A stretch of 64,000 bases of DNA from contig NZ_JAKLJA010000006.1 in the NCBI RefSeq assembly GCF_022213065.1, forward strand, positions 124,001-188,000, in the 5' to 3' direction. This DNA comes from Paraburkholderia tagetis. Its GTDB lineage: Bacteria > Pseudomonadota > Gammaproteobacteria > Burkholderiales > Burkholderiaceae. This document shows, piece by piece, positions 17,631-26,777 of this stretch (its first letter is position 1; each line of letters opens with the position of its first letter). The position numbers were made by a program, and so were the translations under genes. Below the pieces are notes generated by a model. That model saw only the letters and a list, made by a program, of their open reading frames with translations. It ran no database searches and was not told where the DNA came from.

Positions 17631-19082
17631 TCAAAGCCCCGTATGAGCGGCGATGTAGTCCTTCACACGCTGGGCATCGGCCGGCACGACCTCGAAGCGC
17701 TGCGGCAGCGCCTCCAGGCCTTCGAACGCCGCCGGACGCTCCGGCTCGCGCTCGAGCGCTTCGCGGATCGTCTCGCCAAACTTCACCGGCTGCGCGGTTT
17801 CGAGCACGATCATCGGCACGCCCGGCTGCAGATGCTCGCGCGCGACCTTCACGCCGTCGGCCGTATGGGTGTCGATCATGGTCTTGTAGCGCGAGTAGAC
17901 GTCGCGGATCGTCGCGATGCGGTCCTCGTGGCTGCTGCGGCCCGAGACAAAGCCGAACTGCTGCACGCGCACGAAGTCGCCGCTTGCCGCGAGATCGAAA
18001 CCGCCCTTTTCCTCGACATCACGGAACAGTTGCGTGACGCGCGCCGGATCGCGGCCGAGCAGGTCATAGACGAAGCGCTCGAAATTCGAGGCCTTCGAGA
18101 TGTCCATGCTCGGGCTGGTCGTGTGATACGTCTCGGCCGATGCGCGCACGCGATAGATGCCCGTGCGGAAGAACTCGTCGAGCACGTCATTCTCGTTCGT
18201 GGCGACCACGAGCTTCTCGATCGGCAGGCCCATCATGCGCGCGATATGGCCCGCGCAGACGTTGCCGAAGTTGCCCGAAGGCACCGTGAACGAAACGCGC
18301 TCGTCGTTGCTCTTCGTGGCTGCGAAGTAGCCCGCGAAGTAGTAGACGACCTGAGCCACGACGCGTGCCCAGTTAATCGAGTTGACCGTGCCGATCTTCT
18401 GCTGCGCCTTGTACGCGTGGTCGTTCGAGACAGCCTTGACGATGTCCTGGCAGTCGTCGAACACGCCTTCCACAGCCAGATTGAAGATGTTCGGATCTTG
18501 CAGGCTGAACATCTGCGCCGTCTGGAACGCGCTCATCTTCTTATGCGGCGAGAGCATGAACACGCGCACGCCCTTCTTGCCGCGCATTGCGTATTCGGCG
18601 GCGCTGCCGGTGTCACCCGACGTCGCGCCCAGAATGTTCAACTGCTGCCCCGCCTTCGCGAGCGCGTACTCGAACAGGTTGCCGAGTAGCTGCATCGCCA
18701 TGTCCTTGAACGCGAGCGTCGGGCCGTTCGAGAGTTCGAGCAGCGAGAGCTTCGCGCCGTTCTCTTCACCGAGCGTCGTGAGCGGCGTGATCTTGCTCGC
18801 GTCCTCGCCATGGCGCACGTTGCAGTATGTCTGCGCCGTGTAAGTGCGGCGCGTCAGATCGCGCAGGTCCTCGGCGGGAATGTCGTCGCTGAACTTCGAG
18901 AGAATCTCGAACGCGAGGTCCGCGTACGAGAGGCCGCGCCAGCGCGCGAGCTCTTCCTTGCCGATCTTCGGATACTCGGCCGGCAGATAGAGGCCGCCGT
19001 CGCGTGCGAGACCGCCCAGCAGGATGTCCGAAAACGAGTGATGCTCGCCGGCGCCCGCGCCGCGCGTCGATACGTAATTCAT
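17631..19082 (-). CDS. thrC: Threonine synthase
   Basis: PLP enzyme converting O-phosphohomoserine to threonine (483 aa). The start MNYVSTRG, the PLP-lysine motif NGPTLAFKDMAMQLLG, GATSGDTGSAAEYA and the PSGNFGNV phosphate-binding loop are all present, matching the long threonine synthase class found in beta- and gammaproteobacteria. It follows hom by 27 bases with AAGGG before the ATG, so the two are cotranscribed. Confidence 0.98.
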   Translation of the reverse strand: MNYVSTRGAGAGEHHSFSDILLGGLARDGGLYLPAEYPKIGKEELARWRGLSYADLAFEILSKFSDDIPAEDLRDLTRRTYTAQTYCNVRHGEDASKITPLTTLGEENGAKLSLLELSNGPTLAFKDMAMQLLGNLFEYALAKAGQQLNILGATSGDTGSAAEYAMRGKKGVRVFMLSPHKKMSAFQTAQMFSLQDPNIFNLAVEGVFDDCQDIVKAVSNDHAYKAQQKIGTVNSINWARVVAQVVYYFAGYFAATKSNDERVSFTVPSGNFGNVCAGHIARMMGLPIEKLVVATNENDVLDEFFRTGIYRVRASAETYHTTSPSMDISKASNFERFVYDLLGRDPARVTQLFRDVEEKGGFDLAASGDFVRVQQFGFVSGRSSHEDRIATIRDVYSRYKTMIDTHTADGVKVAREHLQPGVPMIVLETAQPVKFGETIREALEREPERPAAFEGLEALPQRFEVVPADAQRVKDYIAAHTGL

Positions 19083-19109
19083 TGCGTTGCCCTTGCCTTA
19101 TTCAGCCCT

Positions 19110-20441
19110 TCAGTTCAGTCCTTCCATGCGCAGCTTCGTCACCGACGACTTCACGGTCGCCAGCTTCTCGATCTGCGCGATCGCCGCGTTGACGTGCTTC
19201 TCGACCGTCTCGTGCGTGATCAGGATGATGTCGGTTTCCGCCTTGCCCTGCGCGTCCACCTGCTCCGATTCCTTTTGCAGCAGCGCGTCGATCGAAATGC
19301 CGCTATCCGCGAGAATGCGCGTGATGTCGGCCATCACGCCAGTCTGATCGGCCACGCGCAGGCGCAGGTAGTAGCCGCTCGTAACCTCGTCGATCGGCAG
19401 GATCGGCGTGTTCGAGAGGCTGTCCGGCTGGAACGCCAGATGCGGGACGCGGTGCTCGGGGTCGGCCGTGTGCAGACGCGTGACATCGACGAGATCGGCC
19501 ACCACGGCCGAGGCTGTCGGCTCCGCGCCCGCGCCCTTGCCGTAGTAGAGCGTCGCACCCACGGCGTCGCCACGCACCACCACGGCGTTCATCGCGCCTT
19601 CCACGTTCGCGAGCAGGCGCTTGGCCGGGATCAGCGTCGGGTGCGTGCGCAGCTCGATGCCCTTCTCCGTGCGGCGCGCGATGCCGAGCAACTTGATGCG
19701 ATAGCCGAGTTCTTCCGCGTACTTGATGTCGATGGCGTCGAGCTTGCTGATGCCTTCGACATAGGCCTTGTCGAACTGCACGGGCACGCCGAACGCGATC
19801 GCGCTCATGATCGTGGCCTTGTGCGCGGCGTCCACGCCTTCGATGTCGAAGGTCGGATCGGCTTCGGCGTAGCCCAGCTCCTGCGCGCCCTTGAGCGCCG
19901 TCGCGAAGTCGAGGCCGCGCTCGCGCATCTCGGAGAGGATGTAGTTCGTGGTGCCGTTGATGATGCCGGCGATGTACTCGATGCGGTTGGCAGTAAGACC
20001 TTCGCGCAGCGCCTTGATGATGGGAATGCCGCCCGCAACCGCCGCCTCGAACGCGACCATCACGCCCTTGGCGCGCGCCGCCTGGAAGATCTCGGTGCCG
20101 TGAACCGCCAGCAGGGCCTTGTTCGCGGTGACCACGTGCTTGCCGTTGGCGATGGCGCGCAGCACGAGGTCCTTCGCGATACCCGTGCCGCCGATCATTT
20201 CGGCGACGATCGAAATCGACGGATCGTCGACGACCGCGTTGAAGTCGCTCGTCAGTTCGACGGTGCCGGCTTCGGTGCCGAGCGCCGCCGTGGCTTTGGC
20301 CGGATTGCGCACGGCGATGCGCGCAACCTCGATGCCGCGGCCCGCGCGGCGTTTGATTTCTTCCTGGTTGCGGCGCAGTACCGTGAAGGTGCCGCTGCCC
20401 ACCGTGCCGAAGCCCAAGAGACCTACTTTGATCGGTTCCAT
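19110..20441 (-). CDS. hom: Homoserine dehydrogenase
   Basis: NAD(P)H-dependent enzyme reducing aspartate semialdehyde to homoserine (443 aa), the branch point of threonine and methionine synthesis. It has the Rossmann start KVGLLGFGTVGSG, the catalytic NGTTNYILSEM and ADPTFDIEGVDAAHK segments, and a C-terminal ACT domain (YYLRLRVADQTGVMADITRIL, residues about 355-430) that gives threonine feedback. It sits between alaA and thrC. Confidence 0.98.
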   Translation of the reverse strand: MEPIKVGLLGFGTVGSGTFTVLRRNQEEIKRRAGRGIEVARIAVRNPAKATAALGTEAGTVELTSDFNAVVDDPSISIVAEMIGGTGIAKDLVLRAIANGKHVVTANKALLAVHGTEIFQAARAKGVMVAFEAAVAGGIPIIKALREGLTANRIEYIAGIINGTTNYILSEMRERGLDFATALKGAQELGYAEADPTFDIEGVDAAHKATIMSAIAFGVPVQFDKAYVEGISKLDAIDIKYAEELGYRIKLLGIARRTEKGIELRTHPTLIPAKRLLANVEGAMNAVVVRGDAVGATLYYGKGAGAEPTASAVVADLVDVTRLHTADPEHRVPHLAFQPDSLSNTPILPIDEVTSGYYLRLRVADQTGVMADITRILADSGISIDALLQKESEQVDAQGKAETDIILITHETVEKHVNAAIAQIEKLATVKSSVTKLRMEGLN

Positions 20442-20465
20442 GCAGCGTGTGTTCGTTTAAGTGTG

Positions 20466-20513
20466 TAAAAAGAAAAAGCGGTTGCGCCGCGCCGGAAAAT
20501 CAACGGGCGGCGC
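20466..20513 (-). terminator. Hairpin with T-rich tail between alaA and hom
   Basis: On the minus strand a stem GCGCCGC / GCGGCGC with inner CCG/CGG (20484-20513) is followed after a few bases by TTTTTCTTTTT. It lies just before the hom start, so it is either a terminator for alaA or an attenuator for hom-thrC. Confidence 0.5.
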
Positions 20514-20538
20514 GCATCGGGTGTGCCCTGGGCGCCGC

Positions 20539-21777
20539 TCAGGTGCCGTGCCTCTGGCGGTAGTTGTCGAGAAAGCGCGCGATACGGTTGATCGAATCGG
20601 TCAGATCGTCGACGTTCGGCAGGAACACCACGCGGAAATGGTCCGGCTGCTTCCAGTTGAAGCCCGTGCCCTGCACGAGCAGGACGCGCTCCTCGAGCAG
20701 CAGGTCCAGGATGAATTGCTGGTCGTCCTGGATCGGATAGAGCTTCGGGTCGAGGCGCGGAAACATGTAGAGCGCCGCCTCGGGCTTCACGCAGGTCACA
20801 CCGGGAATGGCCGTGAGCATGTTATAGGCGAGCTCGCGCTGGCGATACAGGCGCCCGCCAGGCTGGATCAGTTCGTTGATGCTCTGGTAGCCGCCCAGCG
20901 CCGTCTGGATCGCATACTGGCCAGGCACGTTCGCGCACAGGCGCATCGAGGCCAGAATGCCGAGCCCTTCGGTGTAGTCCTTCGTGCGGCGACGGTTTTC
21001 GCCGGTCATGCCCGAGATGAACATCCAGCCCGCGCGGTAGCCGCACGCGCGATAGCTCTTCGAAAGGCTGTTGAGCGTGACCGTGATGACATCTTCGGAG
21101 AGCGAGCCGAGCGCCGTGTGGGTCTTGTCGTCATAGATGATCTTGTCGTAGACCTCGTCCGCGAAAATGATCAGGCCGTGCTCGCGCGCGATGCCGACGA
21201 TGCCCTCCAGCAGCTCGTCCGAGTACAGCGCGCCCGTGGGATTGTTCGGGTTGATGACCACGATCGCACGCGTGTTCGGCGTGATCTTCGCGCGAATGTC
21301 GTCCAGATCCGGCATCCAGGCGTTCGACTCGTCGCAGATGTAATGCACCGGCGTGCCGCCCGAGAGGCTCACCGCCGCTGTCCAGAGCGGATAGTCGGGC
21401 GCCGGGAGCAGCACTTCGTCCTCGTCGTTCAGGAGCGCCTGCATGGCCATCACGATCAGCTCGGACGCGCCGTTGCCGATGTAGATGTCGTCGAGCTCGA
21501 CGCCCTTGACGCCCTTTTGCTGCGCGTAATGCATGATCGCCTTGCGCGCGGCGAACACGCCCTTCGAGTCCGAATAGCCCGAGGAGCCCGGCAGGTTCAG
21601 GATCATGTCCTGGATGACTTCGTCGGGCGCGTCGAAGCCGAACGGCGCGAGATTGCCGATGTTCAGCTTGATGATGCGGTGGCCTTCTTCTTCGAGGCGC
21701 TTGGCATGCTCGAGCACCGGCCCGCGGATGTCGTAGCAAACGTTCTGCAGCTTGTTGGATTTGAGAATCGGTTTCAC
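20539..21777 (-). CDS. alaA: Alanine aminotransferase (AlaA-like)
   Basis: Class I/II PLP aminotransferase of the AlaA type; it makes alanine from pyruvate and glutamate. The start KPILKSNKLQNVCYDIRGPV aligns with E. coli AlaA. The PLP lysine lies in NSLSKSYRACGYRAGW, and NPNNPTGALY, FADEVYDK and the substrate arginine in FRVVFLPN are conserved. The GTG at 21777 matches family starts; a TTG at 21795 with GGAA before it is an alternative. It lies upstream of hom-thrC, a neighbourhood usual in Burkholderia-type genomes. Confidence 0.93.
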   Translation of the reverse strand: MKPILKSNKLQNVCYDIRGPVLEHAKRLEEEGHRIIKLNIGNLAPFGFDAPDEVIQDMILNLPGSSGYSDSKGVFAARKAIMHYAQQKGVKGVELDDIYIGNGASELIVMAMQALLNDEDEVLLPAPDYPLWTAAVSLSGGTPVHYICDESNAWMPDLDDIRAKITPNTRAIVVINPNNPTGALYSDELLEGIVGIAREHGLIIFADEVYDKIIYDDKTHTALGSLSEDVITVTLNSLSKSYRACGYRAGWMFISGMTGENRRRTKDYTEGLGILASMRLCANVPGQYAIQTALGGYQSINELIQPGGRLYRQRELAYNMLTAIPGVTCVKPEAALYMFPRLDPKLYPIQDDQQFILDLLLEERVLLVQGTGFNWKQPDHFRVVFLPNVDDLTDSINRIARFLDNYRQRHGT

Positions 21778-22301
21778 GGCGGGCGGTTGGTCCAAAAACG
21801 GTTCCAGGGGCGATCTAAAAGTCTGAATCGGGCTGCGACGGGGTCAATCGGTGTTGACGATGCGTGCGACGCGCGGGGCTGCGAGCCGTGCAGAGACGGC
21901 ACACAATGCACGAATTGCATGGATTGTACGGTTTGGCAGCCAGCCTGCAGCTTGTGACTGCGTTTGCCCTTCGATGGATGACCGGGCGGATGGCGTGATG
22001 CGGATGCTGCGGACACACGGGGGAGGCTCACTGCCGGGTCCGGCGCTGGTTGCGCCCGCTGCTTGCATCGCTTGCACCCACTTGCAACCTTTTGCACCCG
22101 CTTACACCCTTTTGGCGCCTTTTTAAGCGCACCATCGGCCCCTTTTGAGCGGGGTCCGTCGTCGCAGCCGCTAAAAAGCTATAATTTAGCGGATTTTGGC
22201 CGACTTCCGCAATGCGCAATAAGCCGCGCGGGCCCGTCCCGCCGCGGGCGTAGCACATTCTGGCCGCGCCTCCCGAACCGAGATCTTCCGGAACTGAAGT
22301 T
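21778..22301. other. Divergent intergenic region, alaA / Mth938-like gene
   Basis: About 500 bases without a convincing gene. It contains a run of diverged CTTGCA motifs (22060-22110) and, at 22169-22193, an inverted repeat CCGCTAAA...TTTAGCGG with 8-bp perfect arms around a perfect -10 box TATAAT (22181-22186) pointing to the Mth938-like gene. No good -35 is visible, so an activator or a repressor acting at the palindrome is possible. Confidence 0.5.
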
Positions 22302-22676
22302 TTGAAACTACACCAGGACTCCAGCGGCGCCCTGAACACCGTCACCGGTTACGGCGCCGATTACGTTGAAATCAACCTCGAACGCCACACCAGCAGCATT
22401 ATCGTGATGCCCGACTCGCCGGTCATACCCTGGCCGGTCGGCGCGTTCGACGCCTTGACCCCTGAACTTTTCGCGATGTTGCTGCCGCTCGACCCCGAGG
22501 TAGTGGTGTTCGGCAGCGGCGAGCGGCTGCGCTTCCCCCATCCGCGCCTGACCTCGGCGCTCGGCGCGAAGCGCATCGGCGTGGAGGCCATGGACTTCAA
22601 GGCCGCCTGCCGCACCTACAACATCCTGATGGCCGAAGGCCGGCGCGTGGCCGCCGCGCTTCTGATCGAAAGCTGA
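22302..22676 (+). CDS. Mth938-like (DUF498) domain protein
   Basis: 124 aa protein with the Mth938-like fold, recognised from VEINLERHTSSIIVMPDSPV, the central FGSGERLRFPHP, and the C-terminal MDFKAACRTYNILMAEGRRVAAALL. The family is small and its biochemical function is not established; some eukaryotic members assist respiratory complex I assembly. The start is TTG 22302, because no ATG precedes the conserved region. The arn genes follow in the same direction after a gap of 166 bases. Confidence 0.83.
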   Translation: MKLHQDSSGALNTVTGYGADYVEINLERHTSSIIVMPDSPVIPWPVGAFDALTPELFAMLLPLDPEVVVFGSGERLRFPHPRLTSALGAKRIGVEAMDFKAACRTYNILMAEGRRVAAALLIES

Positions 22677-22842
22677 TCCCGCTTTGCATCACCCGCTTTA
22701 CCTCTCCTTAAGCCCGCCTTCAGGTAAGCCCGGCGCGCCGTAGTACACTTGCGCGCCGCGCGGGCGTTGCGCGCCTGCCGCGAAAACACAGGCGCCGCGC
22801 CGCCTGACTGACCGCAACATCAACAAGAACAGGCTGGAACCC

Positions 22843-24534
22843 ATGAACGATACGCCCTCGAGGCTGCCGCTCAATCGCAGCGCGATCCTGCTCCTGATCG
22901 TCGCTCTCGCCGTGATCTGGTTTGTGCCGCTTGGCTGGCGGCATCTGCTGCCGAGCGACGAAGGCCGCTACGCCGAAATGGCGCGCGAAATGCTCGCGAG
23001 CGGCGACTGGATCACCCCTCGCTACAACGGCTACAAATATTTCGAGAAACCGCCGCTGCAAACCTGGATGAACGCGCTCACGTTCGCCTGGTTCGGCGTC
23101 GGCGAATGGCAGGCGCGCCTCTATACGGCCCTCACGGGCTTCGCGGGCGTGCTGCTGGTCGGCTTTACCGGCGCGCGCGTCTTCAACGCCGCCACGGGCT
23201 TCTTCGCCGCGCTCGTGCTCGCCTGCGCGCCGTACTGGAACCTGATGGGCCACTTCAACACGCTCGACATGGCCCTGTCGTTCTGGATGGAGCTCACGCT
23301 CTGCGCGCTGCTGCTCGCCCAGCGCCCGAACCTGTCCACGCGCGCGGCGCGCCTGTGGATGTGGGTCTGCTGGGGGGCGATGGCGCTCGCGGTGCTCTCG
23401 AAGGGCCTGATCGGCCTGATCCTGCCGGGCGCCGTGCTGGTGCTCTACACCGTAGTCGCGCGCGACTGGGCGCTCTGGAAGCGCCTCTACCTCGTGAGCG
23501 GCCTGATCGTCTTCTTTGCGATCGTCTCGCCGTGGTTCGTGCTGGTGCAGCAACGCAATCCCGAGTTCTTCAACTTCTTCTTCATCGTCCAGCAGTTCCA
23601 GCGCTATCTCACACCCGCGCAGAACCGTCCCGGCCCGTTCTATTACTTCGTGCCCGTGATGCTGCTGGGCTTCCTGCCGTGGCTCTCGGTGAGCGTTCAA
23701 AGCGTGCGCCACGCGCTGCGCGCGCCGAAACAGCCTAACGGCTTCGCCCCGGTCACGCTGATGCTCGTCTGGAGCGTGTTCATATTCCTGTTCTTCAGCG
23801 CCTCGCACTCGAAGCTGATTTCGTACACGCTGCCGATCGCGCCGCCGCTTGCGCTCATCATCGGCCTGTATCTGCCCCTCATGACGCGCAAGCAGTGGAA
23901 CCGCCATCTGGCCGGCTACGCGCTCCTCGCCGTCGCGCTGATGGCTGGCTCCTTCGTACTTACGCGCATAGGCGATTCGCGCAACCCCAATGCGCTCTAT
24001 CGTGAATTCCAGGTCTGGGTGTTCGCCGCCGCCGGAGTCGCGTTCATCGCGACCATGATCGGACTGCGCCTGAACCGCGCGAAGCGCACGCCCGAGACGG
24101 GCGCGAGCGCGCCGGCCGTGGCGCTCGGCACTGCGTGGCTGCTGCTCGCGACCATTGCCGGCACGGGGCACGACGTATTCGGCACGCTCAGCTCGGGCGC
24201 GCCGCTCGCGCCCGCCGTGCGAGCCGCCATCGCCAAGCTGCCGCCCGACACGCCGTTCTATTCGGTGGGCGTGCTCGACCACACGCTGCCCTTCTACGTG
24301 CGCCACACGATGACGATGGTGCAGGTCACCGACGAGTTGGCCTTCGGCATCTCCGAGGAGCCCAAAAAATGGGTGCCGACCATCGCGGACTGGGAGCAGC
24401 GCTGGAAGGATGAACGCTACGCACTGGCGCTCTTGCCTGTGCAGCGTTACGACGAGCTGGCCGCTCAGGGCTTCCCAATGCAGGTGATCGCGCGCGATAC
24501 GCGCCGCGTCGTCGTCGAGAAGCCGCAACCCTGA
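22843..24534 (+). CDS. arnT: Lipid A aminoarabinose transferase (ArnT-like)
   Basis: Integral inner-membrane GT-C glycosyltransferase, 563 aa with about 12 membrane helices. The first periplasmic loop carries the signature LLPSDEGRYAEMAREMLASG with DE as catalytic acids, then the YFEKPPLQTWM motif, as in ArnT/PMT enzymes. It would move 4-amino-4-deoxy-L-arabinose from undecaprenyl phosphate to lipid A and so give resistance to polymyxin-like cationic peptides. The other arn genes lie downstream, which supports the call over other GT-C enzymes. ATG 22843 follows a GGCTGGAA stretch. Confidence 0.9.
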   Translation: MNDTPSRLPLNRSAILLLIVALAVIWFVPLGWRHLLPSDEGRYAEMAREMLASGDWITPRYNGYKYFEKPPLQTWMNALTFAWFGVGEWQARLYTALTGFAGVLLVGFTGARVFNAATGFFAALVLACAPYWNLMGHFNTLDMALSFWMELTLCALLLAQRPNLSTRAARLWMWVCWGAMALAVLSKGLIGLILPGAVLVLYTVVARDWALWKRLYLVSGLIVFFAIVSPWFVLVQQRNPEFFNFFFIVQQFQRYLTPAQNRPGPFYYFVPVMLLGFLPWLSVSVQSVRHALRAPKQPNGFAPVTLMLVWSVFIFLFFSASHSKLISYTLPIAPPLALIIGLYLPLMTRKQWNRHLAGYALLAVALMAGSFVLTRIGDSRNPNALYREFQVWVFAAAGVAFIATMIGLRLNRAKRTPETGASAPAVALGTAWLLLATIAGTGHDVFGTLSSGAPLAPAVRAAIAKLPPDTPFYSVGVLDHTLPFYVRHTMTMVQVTDELAFGISEEPKKWVPTIADWEQRWKDERYALALLPVQRYDELAAQGFPMQVIARDTRRVVVEKPQP

Positions 24535-24955
24535 CGATCCCGGATTGCGCCGGCCATGCCACGTGCATGAGCGATAATGCTGGGCGCCGACGGTGCGAGC
24601 CCTGCTGGAGCGGCGGACTGCCGGCCGGTCAGACAGTACCGGCTGCGAAGGCCGCCTTCGTGAGCGACCGGCATGAACGGCGAGCATGAACGGCTGGTGT
24701 GGTCGACCAACGCAGATGGCCAGCGACGGCTGGGCAGGCGACGCGCCTGCCCATGCGCGGCAGGGCTGCGCAGACCTCGCGAGCGCGCTGAAGCCCACAA
24801 CCGGATCAAAAAGCGGTGCGGCGCGTGGACGAAGCCCGCGCGCCCCGCATGTCAGCCGAAGCGAGCCCGCCAGCCACCCACCCTGTGGACGCCCCGGCGC
24901 GCACAGCAATCCCACCCCAAATTCACTTTCGCGACCCCATTAGCCGTCCAATACG
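24535..24955. other. Gap between arnT and the SMR gene
   Basis: About 420 bases, GC-rich, with no convincing gene, terminator or promoter that I can identify. Open frames here lack family motifs and ribosome binding sites. Confidence 0.4.
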
Positions 24956-25327
24956 ATGAATCCGATTTCCCTCTTCTGCATCCTCGCCGGCGTTGGCCTG
25001 AATGCCTGTGCGCAACTGTTGCTGAAAGCCGGTGTCAATGCCGTTGGACACTTCGAATTCACCCGTGCGAACATCCTGCCCATCGGCTGGAAACTCGCGA
25101 CGCAACTGCCGATCATCGGCGGGCTCACCTGCTACGTGTTCAGCGTGGTCGTATGGATCGTGGGCCTCTCGCGCGTGGATGTCTCGATTGCCTACCCGAT
25201 GCTCTCGCTCGGCTACGTGGTCAATGCGTTCGCGGCGTGGTACCTGTTCGGCGAGGTGCTGAGCGTGCAGCGCCTCGTCGGCATCGGCATCATTCTGATC
25301 GGCGTGTTCGTGCTCGCGCGCAGTTGA
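24956..25327 (+). CDS. Small EmrE-type transporter (ArnE/ArnF-like)
   Basis: 123 aa four-helix membrane protein of the SMR/EamA superfamily. Its position in the arn operon suggests the ArnE/ArnF role: flipping undecaprenyl-phosphate-aminoarabinose across the inner membrane. Only one such gene is seen, so it may act as a homodimer rather than the E. coli ArnE-ArnF heterodimer. Visible features are NACAQLLLKAG in helix 1, YVFSVVVWIVGLSRVDVSIAYP, and the C-terminal helix RLVGIGIILIGVFVLAR. Confidence 0.85.
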   Translation: MNPISLFCILAGVGLNACAQLLLKAGVNAVGHFEFTRANILPIGWKLATQLPIIGGLTCYVFSVVVWIVGLSRVDVSIAYPMLSLGYVVNAFAAWYLFGEVLSVQRLVGIGIILIGVFVLARS

Positions 25328-25468
25328 GGGCAACCACGTACATTCAGGTACACCGGGGCGCGCACCAGCACGCCCGGGCACGCATCGAGGCGCGCCAGCG
25401 CGTCTCTGGCATCCTTGCACCGCATCCGAATTCTGTTCTTTTCTGACGTTCTCACGAGCAAAGCACTC

Positions 25469-26644
25469 ATGACCCAGTCATCCGCGCAGTCCTCCGTTCC
25501 GTTCCTGCCGTTCGTCAAGCCCGAAATCGACGAAGAAACCATCGCGGGCGTCGCCGACGTGCTGCGCTCGGGCTGGATCACGACCGGTCCGCAGAATCAG
25601 GCGTTCGAGGCCGCGCTCTCCGAGTTCTGCGGCGGCCGCCCGGTGCGCACCTTCAACTCGGGCACCGCGACGCTCGAGATCGGCCTGCGCATCGCGGGCG
25701 TGGGCCCCGGCGACGAGGTCATCACCACGCCCGCCTCGTGGGTCGCCACGAGCAACGTGGTCTACGAAGTGGGCGCGACACCGGTGTTCGCCGACATCGA
25801 CCCGGTCACGCGCAACATCGATCTCGACAAGCTCGAAGCCGCCATCACGCCGCGCACGAAGGCGATCATCCCCGTCTACCTCGCGGGCCTGCCCGTCGAC
25901 ATGGACCGCCTCTACGCCATCGCCCGCCAGCACAAGCTGCGCGTGATCGAAGACGCCGCGCAGGCGTTCGGCTCGACCTGGAACGGCAAGCGCATCGGCG
26001 CGATCGGCGACATCGTCTCGTTCAGCTTCCACGCCAACAAGAACCTCACGTCGATCGAAGGCGGCGCGCTCGTGCTCAACAACGAGGACGAAGCGGAGCT
26101 CGCCCGCAAGCACCGCCTGCAGGGCATCACGCGCACGGGCTTCGACGGCATGGACTGCGACGTGCTCGGCGGCAAGTACAATCTCACGGACGTGGCGGCG
26201 CGCGTGGGCCTCGGCCAGCTCAAGCACATCGAGCGCTTCACCGAGCAGCGCCGCAAGCTCGCGCATGCCTATTTCACGGGCTTCGAGGGCAGCGCCGCGG
26301 CGAAGCTCGGCGTGGGCCTGCCAGTCGCGGACTTCACCAACAGCAACTGGCACATGTTCCAGATCACGCTGCCGCTCGAAAAGCTCACGCTCGACCGCGC
26401 AGGCTTCATGGAACAGCTCAAGGAGCGCGGCATCGGCTCGGGCGTGCACTACCCGGCCATCCACCTCTTCACGCTTTATCGCGAGAAAGGTTTCCGTGCG
26501 GGCATGTTTCCGCACGCCGAGCGGTTCGGCGCGACCACGGTCACGCTGCCGCTCTTCACGCAGATGAGCGTCGCCGATGTGGCCCGTGTATGCCGCGCCG
26601 TAAACGACATCTGCACGCAGTACGCAGTCGAGGCCGCAGCCTGA
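25469..26644 (+). CDS. arnB: UDP-Ara4N aminotransferase
   Basis: PLP-dependent sugar aminotransferase (391 aa) that makes UDP-4-amino-4-deoxy-L-arabinose from the 4-keto sugar with glutamate. Motifs of the DegT/DnrJ/EryC1 family: SGWITTGPQ, FNSGTATLEIGL, EDAAQAFGSTWNGKRIGAIGDIVSFSFHANKNLTS with the PLP lysine in HANK, and the C-terminal GSGVHYPAIHLF. The ATG at 25469 (MTQSS) is used; a possible extension to 25415 lacks conservation. A short hairpin follows the stop. Confidence 0.94.
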   Translation: MTQSSAQSSVPFLPFVKPEIDEETIAGVADVLRSGWITTGPQNQAFEAALSEFCGGRPVRTFNSGTATLEIGLRIAGVGPGDEVITTPASWVATSNVVYEVGATPVFADIDPVTRNIDLDKLEAAITPRTKAIIPVYLAGLPVDMDRLYAIARQHKLRVIEDAAQAFGSTWNGKRIGAIGDIVSFSFHANKNLTSIEGGALVLNNEDEAELARKHRLQGITRTGFDGMDCDVLGGKYNLTDVAARVGLGQLKHIERFTEQRRKLAHAYFTGFEGSAAAKLGVGLPVADFTNSNWHMFQITLPLEKLTLDRAGFMEQLKERGIGSGVHYPAIHLFTLYREKGFRAGMFPHAERFGATTVTLPLFTQMSVADVARVCRAVNDICTQYAVEAAA

Positions 26645-26645
26645 T

Positions 26646-26664
26646 CCACTGCTTCACACAGTGG
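26646..26664 (+). other. Small hairpin after arnB
   Basis: Arms CCACTG / CAGTGG with a seven-base loop start two bases after the arnB stop. No T run follows, so it may stabilise the upstream transcript rather than stop it. Confidence 0.35.
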
Positions 26665-26777
26665 TTCAGGCGCATGCGGGTGCGGCAGCCCAGGGGGGAC
26701 GCACTCGCTTGAATCTGCTTGAGAGCGGCAAATTCGACGCCAATTAGATGCATCAACAGAACGGAAAAGACGCACTC

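Noticed and set aside
16098..18689. 863-codon plus-strand open frame across moeA and thrC
   Set aside because: Crosses two well-supported genes on the other strand; composition is Arg/His-rich as expected of antisense frames.
22720..24915. 731-codon open frame on the minus strand opposite arnT
   Set aside because: Antisense shadow of a GC-rich gene; no family motifs, and the plus-strand ArnT reading is complete.
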